From NCBI RefSeq assembly GCF_036884655.1, contig NC_088340.1:32418501-32482500 (forward strand): a DNA stretch of 64,000 nt, read 5' to 3'. The position numbers were made by a program, and so were the translations under genes. The first letter of the stretch is position 1, and each line of letters opens with the position of its first letter. The DNA comes from Musa acuminata AAA Group. Lineage: Eukaryota > Streptophyta > Magnoliopsida > Zingiberales > Musaceae. The notes beneath the pieces are model-generated. The model worked only from the letters and a program-made list of their open reading frames with translations, was not told the DNA's origin and did not search any database. Of the stretch, positions 25,652-39,436 are shown piece after piece.

Positions 25652-28600
25652 TCAGCTAAGCATGGAAGGATGTCCAGTCTGCAGCATCCTCTTAAGCACA
25701 TCGGCATGCCAACCAAAGGAAGAGTCTGATGAACTGTGGAACACGTTGAGAAAAGGTGTCACCTGGAGATCGAGATGTGTGTAGAATTTATTTCACATAA
25801 TGTACTTGGTCAAGTGATGTAACATGAAATGCATAAACAATTAGGAGGCATCACTAACAATCTAGAATCCCTTTCTTTTCGTTCATGGTATGACAGTCAC
25901 CTTGGGGTTGAGATCTCATATGGATATGATACGATCTCAGAATTCTGCAGAGGAGGAATGTGGTCTTTCTTCTCGTTAACAAATTTTATAATTTGAAACA
26001 AGACTTCACGTAATGATGACTCCAAGGCAGCACATCTCGAATTGCTTTCTTCAAATACATTTTCTGAGATCATAAGATATAACAGGTTTGATTACTTAAC
26101 AATAAAATGAGCAGCCATAAAAATGAAAAATTAGCGAAAGAGTCTTCCTACCTCCAGTAACCACATGTGCTTTGGTATTATGAGATTTACCATGAGGTTT
26201 AGGGCTTATGATATGCAAATTAATATACCACTGCTCCCAATAAAAGCGCTCAATTTTGTTTCCAAACCATGTTGCATGCTTGTTTTTGACCTCGTAGAAA
26301 GATATGCATACCTGCACAGTGGTATCAGTAAAAAGTTCAAAATATTAACCAAAATGAAAAAAATACAAAAGCCAGGATGATCATTTATCTACCTCCTAAA
26401 AGAAATCCTAACTAGTAAGAAGCAAGACTTGAAGCTTTTACCGTCCACATTGCATATAACTAAGTGGAAATATACACACATACAGGTATATTGATATTCA
26501 TATGATTGAGAATGGGTAGCAATTTTTAGCAGAGCAACAAGAATGATTTTTTCTAGGTAGTGTTGCAAATATAGCAACAGCTAGAAAATTGGAAAAATAC
26601 AAAGAATATCTAACATGTTAAAAAGTTAAAATAATACTGAATAATGAATCAATTTTTGTTGTTCCTGATGTAATACATGTTGATGGAGCTAATCAGATAT
26701 ATAACACTCATGTTCCCCCAGATCACATAGTTCTGAATAGATTAACCTAACAGTTCATAGTTTACATAATTTTGTGCACCGCAAGAATCAACATGAAAAA
26801 TGAATATGGCATCCTTGCTGCATTTGTAAACCACAATACAAGAGAACAAATTGTAGCCAGCTATAGAAAAGCATAAACCTGGCTTTTCCTGTTTGGGTGT
26901 TTCTCTACCCAACCAATGAACTGGTTGATCTTTTCATCAATTTTCTTTTCTAGTTCATGATCTTCACACTGAACCTGTAAGGGAGCTTCAGGACAATGAG
27001 GCTATAACACACATTAATTGCAAAATGAAAGGCTTTAGCAGAGATGAGATGCATGCTGATTCCAATAAACCAGAATTGATGGTCATTTGCTGGTCAAACA
27101 CAAACATAAACTAACAGCAGTCTTTATATGGAAGTTACATACATATCAGCAACGACACATCCCCCATAAACAATATATTCAAAAGAATGTAATATTGCAT
27201 ACACAAAACCTTTGGATGGATTGTTTGATAAAGAGAAGGCTAAGACAACATAGGCTGTTAAACTATAAACAAATTGATATATGCTGGCTGTGATAATAGC
27301 TACTGAATTGCCATCAAAAGATCACCAAGGAGAACTCTAAGACAATAATTTACATTTAACAACATACTCTAGAATGTTTTTTCTTATCAGAACTTAAATG
27401 TTGTCGCAACATGTCTTCATAGGCCTTTCAACTTTATGCCAGATTGGGAAATCATTTTTCTCTCCCGGGTTTTTTGCTTACTATTTTTTGACAAAACCAT
27501 GTTTTTTATATCCACCAGATGAGTCTCCAAATAGATCCTAATAATCAAATACATCTCATCCATGATCTACAAGATATACAATGATAAAGCTTTCTTTTAC
27601 ATTTTTTTTACTGTACAGTTCCAAGGCTCATTGACAACCCCAAGCTGGATAATCTGTTACAAGAACCACTTCTTAGTTACCTATTGTTACTTTTCCATAG
27701 AGTTGGAACTAAATGGTTGTTTATTTTGATTAGCACTTCATATGTTTTCCTTGTTGAGATACACATGACGAGATTCGTACGATAATATATCTATCAACAC
27801 AAACACCTTAAACAAGGACCTAGATACATCACATATAGAATAAATTAGAAAGAGTTTCTTATAGAAAAATAATTTACTCATTTTTAGGACTACGAAAATC
27901 ATATCTAGAATGCCCACATTATCATCAGTTAGGTCCCTTCCCACCAAAAACAGGTAAGCTATTCCATAAACCTAATCAACCTTTCTAACTAAAGTCAAGA
28001 TTCACAAAAGAAGGAATATTTTAAAACACAATAAATTCTCTCTGACTTATATAGATATCTGATGCAATCAGAGTCCAAGCATGAGACATAACAGTCCTTA
28101 AAGGCAACCATGATCCAAGGATTCATGAATCAAGTGTGGTTGAGTACAATCATTATGTTAAAAACTATCACATCTATGGATAAAGAAAATACGGGATTTC
28201 TAAGAACTTCAGAGTCTAAAAAGAATGTGTCATATATTCTGGTTTCTACTTTCTTTTGTCTCACTCTCCAAACTGATATTCTGGATGAGCATTTCACCTT
28301 AAAACTGATTTAACTAATTCATTTTAAGGGATGAAAGGAGTAAATGTCAAATCTCATGATAAGGATCTGAGTTTGTAGAAGAGTTCAATATAATATGCAA
28401 CAACAAATTAGATAAGGAAAACACATTTGCAAAATACATGTCATGTTTACATTCTAAGTAGTCATCGGATCAAAAGCTCGTCCATTTGGCATCTTGATCA
28501 AGCTTTAGATAAGCACCTAAGTTAGACTAAAGGACTCCTGGGCATAAAAGCTAAAGTATCATATGCAATTATGCCAATATAGTTGTCTGGTCATTTTCAT

Positions 28601-31600
28601 TATCAAGAAATCTCATTGAGGAACATGGTTACCAAGAGCTTGACACTGCATACTATTTGGGGTAAATGATAGATGCAAGGGGATATAAGAAAAATGGGCT
28701 ATGGCAAGAAGATTACAATCATATTTATCAATGATCAAAATTTCTCACTTATGGAAAACTTAAAAGATGGAGAAGAAAGTTTAGAATAGGCAAATAAAAT
28801 GCTCAAATATGTAATTAACTAAGATCTGAAAATATTCATATTAAAGAAAAGACAGCTGGTGAAGAATAAAACAGAGAGGGAGAAGTAAGATGGATTTGTA
28901 ATATCAAATGTATCTCATGCCAATGTCAATTTTCAGACAGGTCTCCAGATTCATCTACAACCTTTAATCCCTTCAACATAATAACTCATAAAGCATCATA
29001 CAAAATAACCACCCAGACACAATTACAAATGTATCTGAAGAAAATGGCAGTCTCAACTCTCAAGTAACCATAATGTAGAACCTTAAGCTTCTTTACAATC
29101 AAGATATAGACAAGCAAAAACAAGACAGGACCAAGAAATGTATAACTTGTACCATCAAAATCTATCACAATTTGTTTTCAATCTCATTTTATCAACCTAT
29201 AATAGCCCATCTCCATAACCACATCTTGTGGCAGAATCATCCAATATAGATTTAGGAACACAGAAATGATGATCTCCTTGTTCTTAATGAATAACTGCAT
29301 GACATACATAACGATTTGCCAAAAGTTTTCAAAATATGAAAAATTAACAATAGTAAGTAGGAATCCAGTAGATGCTAACATATTTCACATCAGATGCCCA
29401 CTGTATTTCAGAAGATATTTGAAATTTACTAACAAAAATATTATATCCATAAATGAGGAGTCCTATATATCATCCTCGACAATTAGCAAAGATCTTCCAG
29501 TATAGTGACTCTAATTGCTAGACTCCAGAGCTTTATTGGCTTCTGAAAAAACTTACATAGGTGATATCGAACAGTTCACATTCAACATCCTTGGGCCGAA
29601 CAAGTCCTAATGCTCTATGGAAGAGAATGGTGTGCAATATGCCTGCAAAAAGAACTAATAAATATATGAAAAGATCTGCAAGAATAGATAATCAGCATAT
29701 GCCAAACAGATATTATGACCACATGCTCTAGCTTACTAAGCAGCAGTGTTTGCAATCTCGTGTATCAGTAGTATTTCAAAACACAAAAAAAGAAGTGCAT
29801 AAGCATAATTAGAGGCCGAAAATTTATACACCACCATGGTTGCAAGGAAAATGGGGAAATTTTTTCCATAACCAAATTCTTAAAATAAAAATATACATAG
29901 AAAAACGTTTTATCTTTCCTATTTTCTTCTATATGGGTTGAAAAGATAGCAAAATGTTGATTTTCATCTTGGAAAAGCCGCTTAAAAAATGCAAAGGTGG
30001 GAAAACTTTTGCCTCTATTTTCCTTAGAAAATTCAGAAAACTAAAAGCTATTTTTTTTTTTAAGAAACCTAGAGAGCAACTTTAACATTCTCAACTACAG
30101 GAGAAGAGATTCTCTGGATGTCAAATGCTTATCCAGATTTTAAGAAGCCAAACACATTTAGGTAGAATCACAATGTAAACCCATTTCTCTATTGACAGAA
30201 AGGAAGTAGATGGGAAGGGGAAGGAGGTGGGGGTTGTGTGCAAAGATGTCACTCAAGGGGCAACAATATCCTGACAACTCTAATCTAAATTCGCATACAT
30301 CATCTTGCAGATGAAACAGTAAGCCCTTTTCTGAAATATCTAAACAAACTTCAAATATTTTCATCCAATTTCTTCTTATTTGATACTAGCCCAAAATTTT
30401 CCAAAATGCAATGATATGTTCCTTGATCATTTCCAATAACAGTAGGCACCTGTCTTAATATCTGCCGCAATAAGTCACTAGCCATTTAAATATGACGTTA
30501 ACCAGTTGCTTAGCATCAACCTCCTGATCAATTATTGGACTAGTAAGTTTATATAAAAGGTCTTATTCAATTTGAGATGTATTTGGCAATCATTTAATAC
30601 TCACACAACTCGCCACTCTAACCATCCAACTCCTATTCTGATACTTATTTGAGCTCAATTCCTTCTCAACAAAAGATTATATATTAAAAGAGAATATATC
30701 CCTTAAAGAGCTTTTAAATTTATGGACCACATAATTCAATTATACATCTACTTTTCTTTTGCTTATATAGTTATATTATACTCCGAGAATTAAATCTAAA
30801 TTCTGCTCATTCTCAAACCTATAGTTTGCTTACATAAATCTAATTAAGACTTTATCCTAGTTATGCCTTCATTAGTCAAAATAATTTCATCAAAAAATTG
30901 CACACTTCTTGGAATTCTGACATCAACATCAATATGACTAGTAATTATATTTATTATGAATGCATACCAGGTAAGCACGTGATGCAGTTTATATGGTAAC
31001 AGGAACTCAAATGTATCAGCATTATAACCTGCTAATAACAATTTGAATCTTATTAACTAAAGATTACTTAAATACCTTAAATTTTATGGATAACAGAAGG
31101 ATTAGATAAACTACAATACAATATTTTGTATATCCACTATTCTCCAATTTCATATGATATCATTATTAGATCTAATGATTAGTATTAACCATTAGATCTA
31201 ATGACATTGACAAAAGTGGTTATCCCCCCCTCCCTTCACCAAACATACGCACACACACAAAAAAGAAACACTAGTAGCATTTTTGGTTGCATCATGTGTG
31301 GTGATTCCATGTTCAGTTTGACCCAGGTTGACACTTTTGAAGTATTATAGGTGGCTAAATCTCCAACAATACTGCCTTTTGTTTTATAAACCAAAGTGAA
31401 CACCAGAAAATTAGGAGGATCATAACCAGATGATCCCAATGTCAAGAAAACAAATCTGTGGAAGGGTTAATAGAACACATTATCATTCCTTCTTAAACAA
31501 GCAAGTGCAGTAGCCTGATCCTATGGAATGTTTTCAATGTTTCAAGGAAAGTGTAACACTAGTAGAAACTCGTACTGGACAACTGGCGTTATTGCTTCTT

Positions 31601-32360
31601 CGCCAGAAAACAGAAGAGAAGAACCAAAAAGTTATTTGCAAAAGAAACCTGCTTGGTTAAATGTTTGCATATACTCCTAACCAAGAAGAAAGGAAGTTGT
31701 GAAGTTAGACCAATTTATCATTCATATGGAAAATTATGAATGCCTTGTACATGGCACAGAAGCATGCCAATAAGAGCCAGAATTGCACGAGATGTGGCAT
31801 GTGTGACTCGTAACGTGCAACAGGATGCACGTGTCCCACCTCTGCATATGCGAGCATGGGAAAATAAGGCATCAGCACGGGCAACCAATGCGGCAATACG
31901 TTAATTTCCTGGACTCAGCAAGACACTAGTTACAAGAAAGAAAACAGGGAAATGTAATCAGAAAGGAATGCTGCATAGAACACGATAGTTAAGCACATTC
32001 CACCAATTAACATGAGCAGGAGTTGAACTTACAGCGCAGCACCTCTCTAATCTCTGGCGGCTCCACCACCTGATATTAATGATCGAAAAAAAAAGTTAAA
32101 AAGAAATCTAATTTCATTAAGAAAACATAAGTTTACTTGAAGAAATAGCCCTAAGCACCCGTAGACAAGAAGTTCAATGGAAATCACAAGGGAGGTCAAA
32201 TCACACGAAGAAGATTCAAGGAACCATGATCAGTATATGCAGACTGATCCGAACTACTCGATTATGAGACTACGAGATAAGGGAGATCATATTGGATTCG
32301 AATTAGGGTAAAGAAAGAGGGTATCACCAGTTCTTTGAGTTGGCAAGTTTCGCAGTTCAT
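25652..32360 (-). CDS. ATG101: Autophagy-related protein 101 (ATG101)
   Basis: HORMA-domain subunit of the ATG1/ATG13 kinase complex that starts autophagosome formation; it stabilises ATG13 and recruits downstream factors. Seven exons on the minus strand: 32360-32328, 32069-32033, 29642-29557, 26974-26879, 26311-26152, 26063-25901 and 25733-25652. All introns are GT-AG, phases fit throughout, and the product is 218 residues (Arabidopsis about 215). Recognisable segments are MNCETCQLKELVVEPPEIRE at the start, FHRALGLVRPKD, QFIGWVEKHPNRKSQ, IERFYWEQWYINL, LREVLFQIIKFVNEKKDHIP and the tail LKRMLQTGHPSMLS. The first two exons are only 33 and 37 bases, so gene finders may miss the start. Introns 2 and 3 are 2.4 and 2.6 kb and hold no other gene that I recognise. 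Identification is firm from motif order and length. Confidence 0.94.
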
Positions 32361-33861
32361 GGGGGCCGCTTCTTCGCTTCGCACCGGACACAAAAGGATC
32401 GAGATCGTGATCAAAGAACAGGAAAAGGATCACGAATATGGGATTTCGGTGCTCGCCCACCTGGCAATTCTAGGGTTTCAGAATAGGCGAACGAAAGGGG
32501 TAAAGCGAAGGCGAGGACGATGCGATGGAGAGAGAGAGAGAGTATACCGTACGAGAGAAGGTGAAGTTGTTATTTTTAGCAGCAGCAGCGGAGCCTGATA
32601 ACCAGCTTAGCGGACCCAAATCCGACCCGATAACGTGGTAAAGAGTCCTTTCGTTCGACCTGTTAAATAAGTGTACATCTTGTATACTGGTGTCCCATAC
32701 AAATCCAATATTATATCGGATTCGGATGAACTGTTGAACTTTGTGTTCTCTTATCGGATTTTGTTTTGCGGATCCTACCAAAAGTAATCGAATAACAACA
32801 ACCGTTCCGTTCGTTGGAGAAGTATACATTCCTTCGAGTATTTGAAATAAATTTTATAAAATAAAAGACATTATCCCATGACAGTTTAGTATTTCATTAT
32901 TTATTATATGATCATGGAATCCTCCGTATCCAAATAATATGATAAGGGAATAATGTTCGACACCCACCGAAAGCTAATATGTGGCTAATTCTACTAATGC
33001 GGCTAGAGTCTCTTCTACCTCAGTTGACATATGCGATCAAGATTGGGGTTTGTTAAGTTAAATCTAATTGGCTGAGTTGGACATTGACTCTAAACCAATT
33101 AATACTTTATTTTATGTTTGTCTATTGTCAATGATCGAACCTACAAGATATTTAATCATGCAAAACTTTATTGAAAACATGCATGATAAAACTCTTTATT
33201 TATCTGGAAGTGCCGATTTTCAGATTATTTTTATACTCGTAGACATCTCGGAAATAATTTTACATATTTTTCCAACTTAGATACAATTATACTGCATCAA
33301 ATCTAACTTAGATATGACAAACAATAGATAACATTTACGAAAACATTATGAATATGAAATCGAGATATCGACTATATGATATTAAATTGAAGGTATTAGC
33401 TATATCATTATTTTCATATCAAGATTAATAGGTAATTTTGGATTCTTAGAAAATAAAAAAAAAAATTTCTTGCATACGAAAGAAATTCTATAAATTATGA
33501 TTTAGGTATCATATAAATATCACATGTTTCTTTATATTTTAATGGAGAGATGATGTGGAAAAATACTTGCAGACCTCTTAGAGTTTTTCTTCTACTGAAT
33601 TTAGATAAAATAATATAAAAGATAAAAAATTCTATATTTATGTGAGAGTATGCATATGAAAACATATATATTTAAATTAGAAAAAAAAAATATAATTTTA
33701 TATGGTATGATAAATAATTTTGTTATCTCCTTAGACATCGACAATACATGTCAAACTCTGCTAGCATTGTTTCATTTGTGATCAGAGGTGTGATAGTTGG
33801 AAGTGGATGAATAATGTTGTTAGCTACATCCATTCCCATGTTCACCGATGATCTCTACTTG

Positions 33862-33869
33862 ATGGTTAC

Positions 33870-33964
<95 letters not shown>
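33862..33964. repeat. (AAT)n microsatellite
   Basis: About 33 AAT units with a single AAG interruption, followed by an A-rich AAAAT tract. Confidence 0.95.
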
Positions 33965-33966
<2 letters not shown>

Positions 33967-34295
33967 TAAAAAAATAAAAATAAAAATAAAATTATTATAA
34001 TTATTTTCTCATGATGATAAAATATATAATAGCACTTTTAAGTATTATTTGGGACTAATACTTTCTTTATTTTTTTTACATGATTTTATTTCAATAATTA
34101 TGAAATATCTTCTATATGTTATTTGTTATTGGCCAATGGCTCAAGTTTAGAGTCCAATTAGAACAAGATTGCCTCCTCAGCGTACCCCTCAGCCTCCCAC
34201 CCGTCTTGAGCTTGTCCTTTGGATGCCTCCATAGGTCGGGGTAAGGATCCTCTCCAATGGTCCTTCTAAAATGCAATATTTGGTTCCCACAGCAA

Positions 34296-34315
34296 TGGTC
34301 GTCAATTGACGACCA
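34296..34315. promoter_or_regulatory. Perfect 20-bp palindrome with two TGACG motifs
   Basis: TGGTCGTCAATTGACGACCA reads the same on both strands and contains two inverted TGACG motifs, the core bound by TGA-type bZIP factors. It is about 650 bases upstream of the 6PGDH start. Function is inferred from motif only. Confidence 0.4.
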
Positions 34316-34966
34316 CGCCATCTGACCGCGTGGGGTCCAACAACGACTATAAGCATAAGCCGTTGGATCCTGTGTGACCGTTCGGCCATTTCATAGGATC
34401 CTTACATAATTAAAAAGAGTCGCTTTAACTCCCGTTTTCAAGTTGACCCATCGAAAGAAACAATTTGGCAGATCAGCCCTTGTTTTCCACATCACCCGCA
34501 AGAGATCCAATCGCAACATTCTTTTGTAAAAATCCTTAACCTTTCATATTTGCATAAGAACCTCTTAAGCCGAACCAGAAAGTTACGTATTTGACATAGT
34601 AAAAGATGTGAAATTGCATCCTTACTGCTGAAGCAAAGTCACAACCAATGCATTCTAATTTAACATTTTAAGGGCTTATTGACAAAATATGTTTAAAGAA
34701 TGCTAAATTTGTAGGATTTTCTTTAATTTCTTTGTTCTTCTCAACAACGTCTTCAAATGCATTGTTTTAAATACAAGAATCTATCAAATAAAACAACTAA
34801 AGGGTATATGTGCAAAATAAAGAATGCTGAGATTTTGTTGTTGGGTAAAAACACGAATAAACTTTAAATTAGGTACCTCATTGTAAGAAGCCCAAAGATA
34901 AATGGATTATGAAGTGGGAGAGAATGGAAACCCTACGAGGTCGAGGAGGAGGAGGACGAGGAGGAT

Positions 34967-36457
34967 ATGCCGATGGATACAGCGGCGCTATCGCGGATCG
35001 GGCTGGCGGGGCTGGCGGTGATGGGCCAGAATCTGGCCCTCAACGTCGCCGAGAAGGGCTTCCCCATCTCCGTCTACAACCGCACAGCCTCAAAGGTCGA
35101 CGAGACCGTCTCCCGCGCTGCCACTGAGGGCGGCCTCCCCCTCTCCGGACACCGCTCCCCGCAGGACTTCGTCCTTTCCCTCCGCCGCCCCCGCGCCGTC
35201 GTCATCCTCGTCAAGGCCGGCGCCCCCGTGGACCAGACCATCGCCGCTCTCTCCCACTTCATGGAACCCGGCGACGCCATCATCGACGGTGGTAACGAGT
35301 GGTACGAGAACACCGAGCGCCGCATCCGCGAGGCCGCCGCCCGGGGCATCCTCTACCTGGGCATGGGCGTCTCTGGCGGCGAGGATGGCGCCCGCCATGG
35401 GCCTTCCCTCATGCCCGGCGGCTCCCTCCAAGCCTACCGCAACGTGGAGGACATCCTCACCCGCGTCGCTGCCCAGGTCGATGATGGCCCCTGCGTCACC
35501 TTCGTTGGCGAGGGCGGCGCTGGCAACTTCGTCAAGATGGTCCACAACGGCATCGAGTACGGTGACATGCAGCTCATCGCCGAGGCATATGATGTGCTCA
35601 GGGTTGTCGGTGGGCTGTCGAATTCCGAGCTCGCCCAAACGTTTGGCGAATGGAACCGCGGCGAGCTCGAGAGCTTCCTCATCGAGATCACTGCTGACAT
35701 CTTTGGAGTCCACGACGAGCATGGTGGTGGAGAGCTCGTCGACAAGATTCTAGACAAGACCGGGATGAAGGGGACGGGTAAGTGGACGGTACAGCAGGCA
35801 GCTGAGCTCTCGGTTGCTGCGCCAACCATCGCTGCCTCGCTGGACTGTCGATACCTTAGCGGGCTTAAGGAGGAGAGAGAGGCTGCCTCCAAGGCTCTCG
35901 AACAAGCAGGCATCGGCAGAGGCGATTTTTCTGTAGGCCGATCTATCGACAAGAGACGCCTGATTGATGATGTCCGGCAGGCACTCTATGCCTCTAAGAT
36001 CTGTAGTTATGCCCAAGGGATGAACTTGCTCGGAGCTAAGAGTGCAGAGAAGGGATGGAACCTGAATCTTGGGGAGCTCGCAAGGATTTGGAAGGGAGGG
36101 TGCATCATAAGGGCAAGGTTCTTGGACAGGATCAAGAAGGCTTATGAGCGTAACCTAGGGCTTGCAAACCTGATTGTGGACCCAGAGTTTGCAAGGGAGA
36201 TGGTGCAGAGGCAGGCGGCATGGAGGAGGGTTGTGGGACTTGCTATTGAAGCTGGAATCAGCACGCCAGGTATGTGTGCCAGCCTTGCGTACTTTGACAC
36301 CTATCGCCGAGCAAGGCTGCCGGCGAACCTGGTGCAGGCTCAAAGGGACTACTTTGGGGCACACACCTATGAGCGAGTCGACCGCCCCGGATCATTCCAC
36401 ACAGAGTGGTCCAAGATTGCGAGGCAGAGCAAGATTGGTGCAGGGATCCTTAACTGA
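34967..36457 (+). CDS. 6-phosphogluconate dehydrogenase, decarboxylating (cytosolic type)
   Basis: Converts 6-phosphogluconate and NADP+ to ribulose 5-phosphate, CO2 and NADPH in the oxidative pentose phosphate pathway. Intronless, 496 residues, as usual for plant family members. The NADP-binding motif GLAVMGQNLALN is near residues 13-24, the substrate signature GVSGGEDGARHGPSLMPGG near 134-152, the catalytic lysine in NFVKMVHNGIEYGDMQ near 189, and the C-terminal domain includes KGTGKWTVQQAA and SYAQGMNLL. The Rossmann motif starts 12 residues in, so there is no plastid transit peptide. The chain ends SKIGAGILN: an SKI tripeptide occurs but is not terminal, so no peroxisomal PTS1. A second in-frame ATG lies two codons downstream and either may be used. 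The gene is strongly GC-rich in its first kilobase, falling later, a gradient common in monocots. Confidence 0.96.
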   Translation: MPMDTAALSRIGLAGLAVMGQNLALNVAEKGFPISVYNRTASKVDETVSRAATEGGLPLSGHRSPQDFVLSLRRPRAVVILVKAGAPVDQTIAALSHFMEPGDAIIDGGNEWYENTERRIREAAARGILYLGMGVSGGEDGARHGPSLMPGGSLQAYRNVEDILTRVAAQVDDGPCVTFVGEGGAGNFVKMVHNGIEYGDMQLIAEAYDVLRVVGGLSNSELAQTFGEWNRGELESFLIEITADIFGVHDEHGGGELVDKILDKTGMKGTGKWTVQQAAELSVAAPTIAASLDCRYLSGLKEEREAASKALEQAGIGRGDFSVGRSIDKRRLIDDVRQALYASKICSYAQGMNLLGAKSAEKGWNLNLGELARIWKGGCIIRARFLDRIKKAYERNLGLANLIVDPEFAREMVQRQAAWRRVVGLAIEAGISTPGMCASLAYFDTYRRARLPANLVQAQRDYFGAHTYERVDRPGSFHTEWSKIARQSKIGAGILN

Positions 36458-38640
36458 GGTGATCTGGTTTTATCTGTTGGCATCAGTAAGCTGATAAAAG
36501 AAATATTCTCTGGATGATGTTGTGTTATTGCACATTCTAGGTAGAACTTTGTTGTTAATAAAAGGTGCATCTGCAGAGATCTGCCTGCAAAGAAGAAATG
36601 CTGGTGATGTTAGGTGTATCCAATGGTGTGGGCTCTGATTGAATGTTGTTTGCCATTTTTTTTTCTCATGGTATTGTACTTGCAATTTGATTCTGTTTTG
36701 TGCTTCCTTTTCATATGCATGTTGGCTTTTGTTTCAGCATTATGTTAATTTGCTTCTGGTTGCCCTAAAAGAGTAGAGAGCTATGCAATTGTATTTTGAC
36801 AAGATATGCTGATCATTTAGTTACATTAGAACCTCATCTTTAGAATATTGTTTGGTTTATGTTGGTAAAACTTATGTTTGATTCTGTCCAGCTACATTAT
36901 TTTTTAAAGTTCCCATGTATTTTGTTTTACAATCATCTAGATAATAGGTTATTGCAAGTTTGCATCTGTGTCTTATAGGTGGCACATGCTGTTGACCCTG
37001 CTTATAGCAATTTTAGGATATTGGCTTTCTTCTTGTAATTGCTTGAATGGGTGGAAAGTAAGTTTGTTACTCTTTACTCATTCTTCTCTAAATTAAGAAT
37101 GGATGTATTAGTTGAGATTATGGTGATTGAAATATGATCTTCAACTTAGGTGACATTTGATTTCTCTAGACAGAGGTTGGGTATGGTTAAGGTAGTTGAG
37201 GATTCATAGATTTAACCATAGTAGTTTTACAAAAGGCGGACTTCATTAACACAGTATCCAGAAAAGGGGTGTAACAATGCCTTCGTGGTTTGTCTCATGG
37301 CAAGAATGGTACCCATCGACTGTTGGCATAATGTTTGAATAATATGTACTGTCTGACATGGTTGTCATGCATGAAATGTGCAACCCATGATTCATCATAC
37401 TAAGCAGATTACAAGTAGCTGATATTGAGACTCAAGCAAGAAGAACAAAGCATATTTATGATATTTGAATTCCTGCAATCCAGTATTGTTGTGGGTCTTT
37501 TTTCTCAGCAATATTGTATAAAATGATTTCTATTGTAGGTTGAGAATCAAGCTTTGTTTTGTTACTTGGGTAACAATTTGTTTGATAACATACTATCAAA
37601 TTTCATTAAGCTTTAGTATACTTTTTATGCATTGATGCAGTCTGCATGTTGTACTTGTTAGCTGCAAATAACTTGTTTTTGGTAACCAATGATAACTTCA
37701 CTTGCCATACCCATAGTTATAAATATGACGCTTTAGTCCAAATCTACAAGGTTAGCCCTCTTTTGCTGTTGGACCATGTACTTTTTCCCGACAAAGTGAT
37801 TCACCATTATCATGTGTGTGATACCAACAATGACACAGTTGGCATCCCATCATTTGAATGACAGGTGGTTGTTTTTCTCTATCCATTGTTTGACTTCGAT
37901 CTTTCTTCCTTATCGTGCAGTAGAAGTGAGTGCTTACTAATTTATAGAACTCGGAACACAAGGTTATTGGTTCTTGATGTTTTGCTTTGTCCTATGGCAA
38001 ATTGCTCACTTGATGTTGATATAATAGTTCTCTTATTGTAAATTATTGTACCTATCTGTTCTTTCTTTCATTGATTTCCTTAAAAGATGAGGATCAGTCA
38101 TTAAGTTTTTGGCCTTCATCGTCCAGTGGTGGATATTGAAGCTGCTCATCAATTGAATGGTTTGATTAGGAATTGCAATATTTTCTGTTCTGGACTGAAA
38201 ATGTTCAGCACCTGATTTCTTGATTCGGCGTGGAATGTCATTTAAATTCCATGTCCATCTGTAAACAGGTATTCTAACTTTATAGGGGTGGATATTTATG
38301 ATGGTCAAGCTTCAGTATTGTGCATGATTCCCTGTTGGGACAAAGACATACAGCATTTATTTATGTAAGTGTTTTCCTGATATTTCCTTTGATCTATTTC
38401 CTCTTTTATTCTATTGCTTACTCTATTGCTAGCATGAAACTGTCTCACTTTACATTTCAGAACCATACACCGTAGCCTTTTAAGGCACATTTCTTTGTCA
38501 TAACAATAACTTTTTCTTTGAAGTTCGTGATTTGCAGGAACAACAAGCACTTCAGAATCGAATTAGTATCATTAGATTGAGCGATTGTACCATCCAAAGT
38601 ATTAAGTGGTGATATCATCAAGTATTGGTAATTGTATTAT
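36458..38640. other. 6PGDH 3' UTR and intergenic DNA
   Basis: T-rich sequence downstream of the dehydrogenase. The first few hundred bases are probably its 3' UTR. Only short unrecognised frames occur (for example 37646-37861). No gene supported. Confidence 0.5.
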
Positions 38641-39339
38641 CAATATCATGAAAATCCGGGATGAAATATTTTTTTATTTTAATTTAGAAACCTTTGGGGT
38701 CTAAAAATATCTCATTCCTTTCTAAATGAAAGGACAGCAGTACTGAGATATAAAAGTATTGTAAAAGTGTTAAGGGTCATTCTTTTTTTTTTTTAGTTCT
38801 TTAATTATTAAAGAAGATGTGTGAGGCTTGTAAGGATTGTCTTATAAACTCGTGAAAAGAAGAAGGTGGTTGGTCTTTGTCTATTGAAGGAAGATCATTA
38901 GTGGACGTCGGTGATCTCGATGGAGAAGGAATCAGAAGTGGATATAGGTCAAAATGATCGAACCACTATAAATCCGATGTGTTCTTTCCTTACTATTTTC
39001 TTTCATTGTTTAGCTGCACTATATAATTTACATTTACTCTAAGTCATTACTTTCATTACTTTTCGATATAGGTTTTGTCGAAACTATTTTATCGAACAAA
39101 AATTTTCAAATTAACGTAATTTTTATCGTCGCACTAATTCAACCCCCCTCCCTCCCTCTCCTTTTTAAGTGCTAGATTGATCTTAATAATTGGTTTCAGA
39201 GTAAGGTTACTCTCGATTTGATTTAAAGCCTAAGAGAGATGGTTTTTATCGACAATCATAGGATCATTCTATTATACGTCCTCTCATGTTCAATGGAATA
39301 GATTATACTTATTTGAAAACTAGAATGAGGATTTTCTTA

Positions 39340-39436
39340 ATTTTTATGGATTTTGAGTTATGAAATATTGTTGAAAACGAATTCTTAATCTTTATGGATT
39401 TTGAGTTATGAAATATTGTTGAAAACGAATTTCAAA
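39340..39436 (+). repeat. About 47-bp tandem duplication inside the gag remnant
   Basis: The unit ttatggattttgagttatga...gaaaacgaatt is repeated head to tail nearly without change. Confidence 0.9.

Larger units (their letters stand above)
32361..34966. other. Divergent intergenic region between ATG101 and the 6PGDH gene
   Basis: Holds the ATG101 leader and promoter (a GA run at about 32529-32542, on its upstream side) and the promoter of the 6-phosphogluconate dehydrogenase gene. 32.85-34.1 kb is AT-rich and includes an AAT microsatellite. 34.1-34.4 kb is more GC-rich and contains a perfect 20-bp palindrome. No further gene recognised. Confidence 0.55.

Noticed and set aside
35090..35722. 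210-codon minus-strand frame over 6PGDH
   Set aside because: Antisense shadow of a GC-rich coding exon.
36458..38640. Possible additional gene downstream of 6PGDH
   Set aside because: Only short unrelated frames, no conserved motif and no convincing exon chain.
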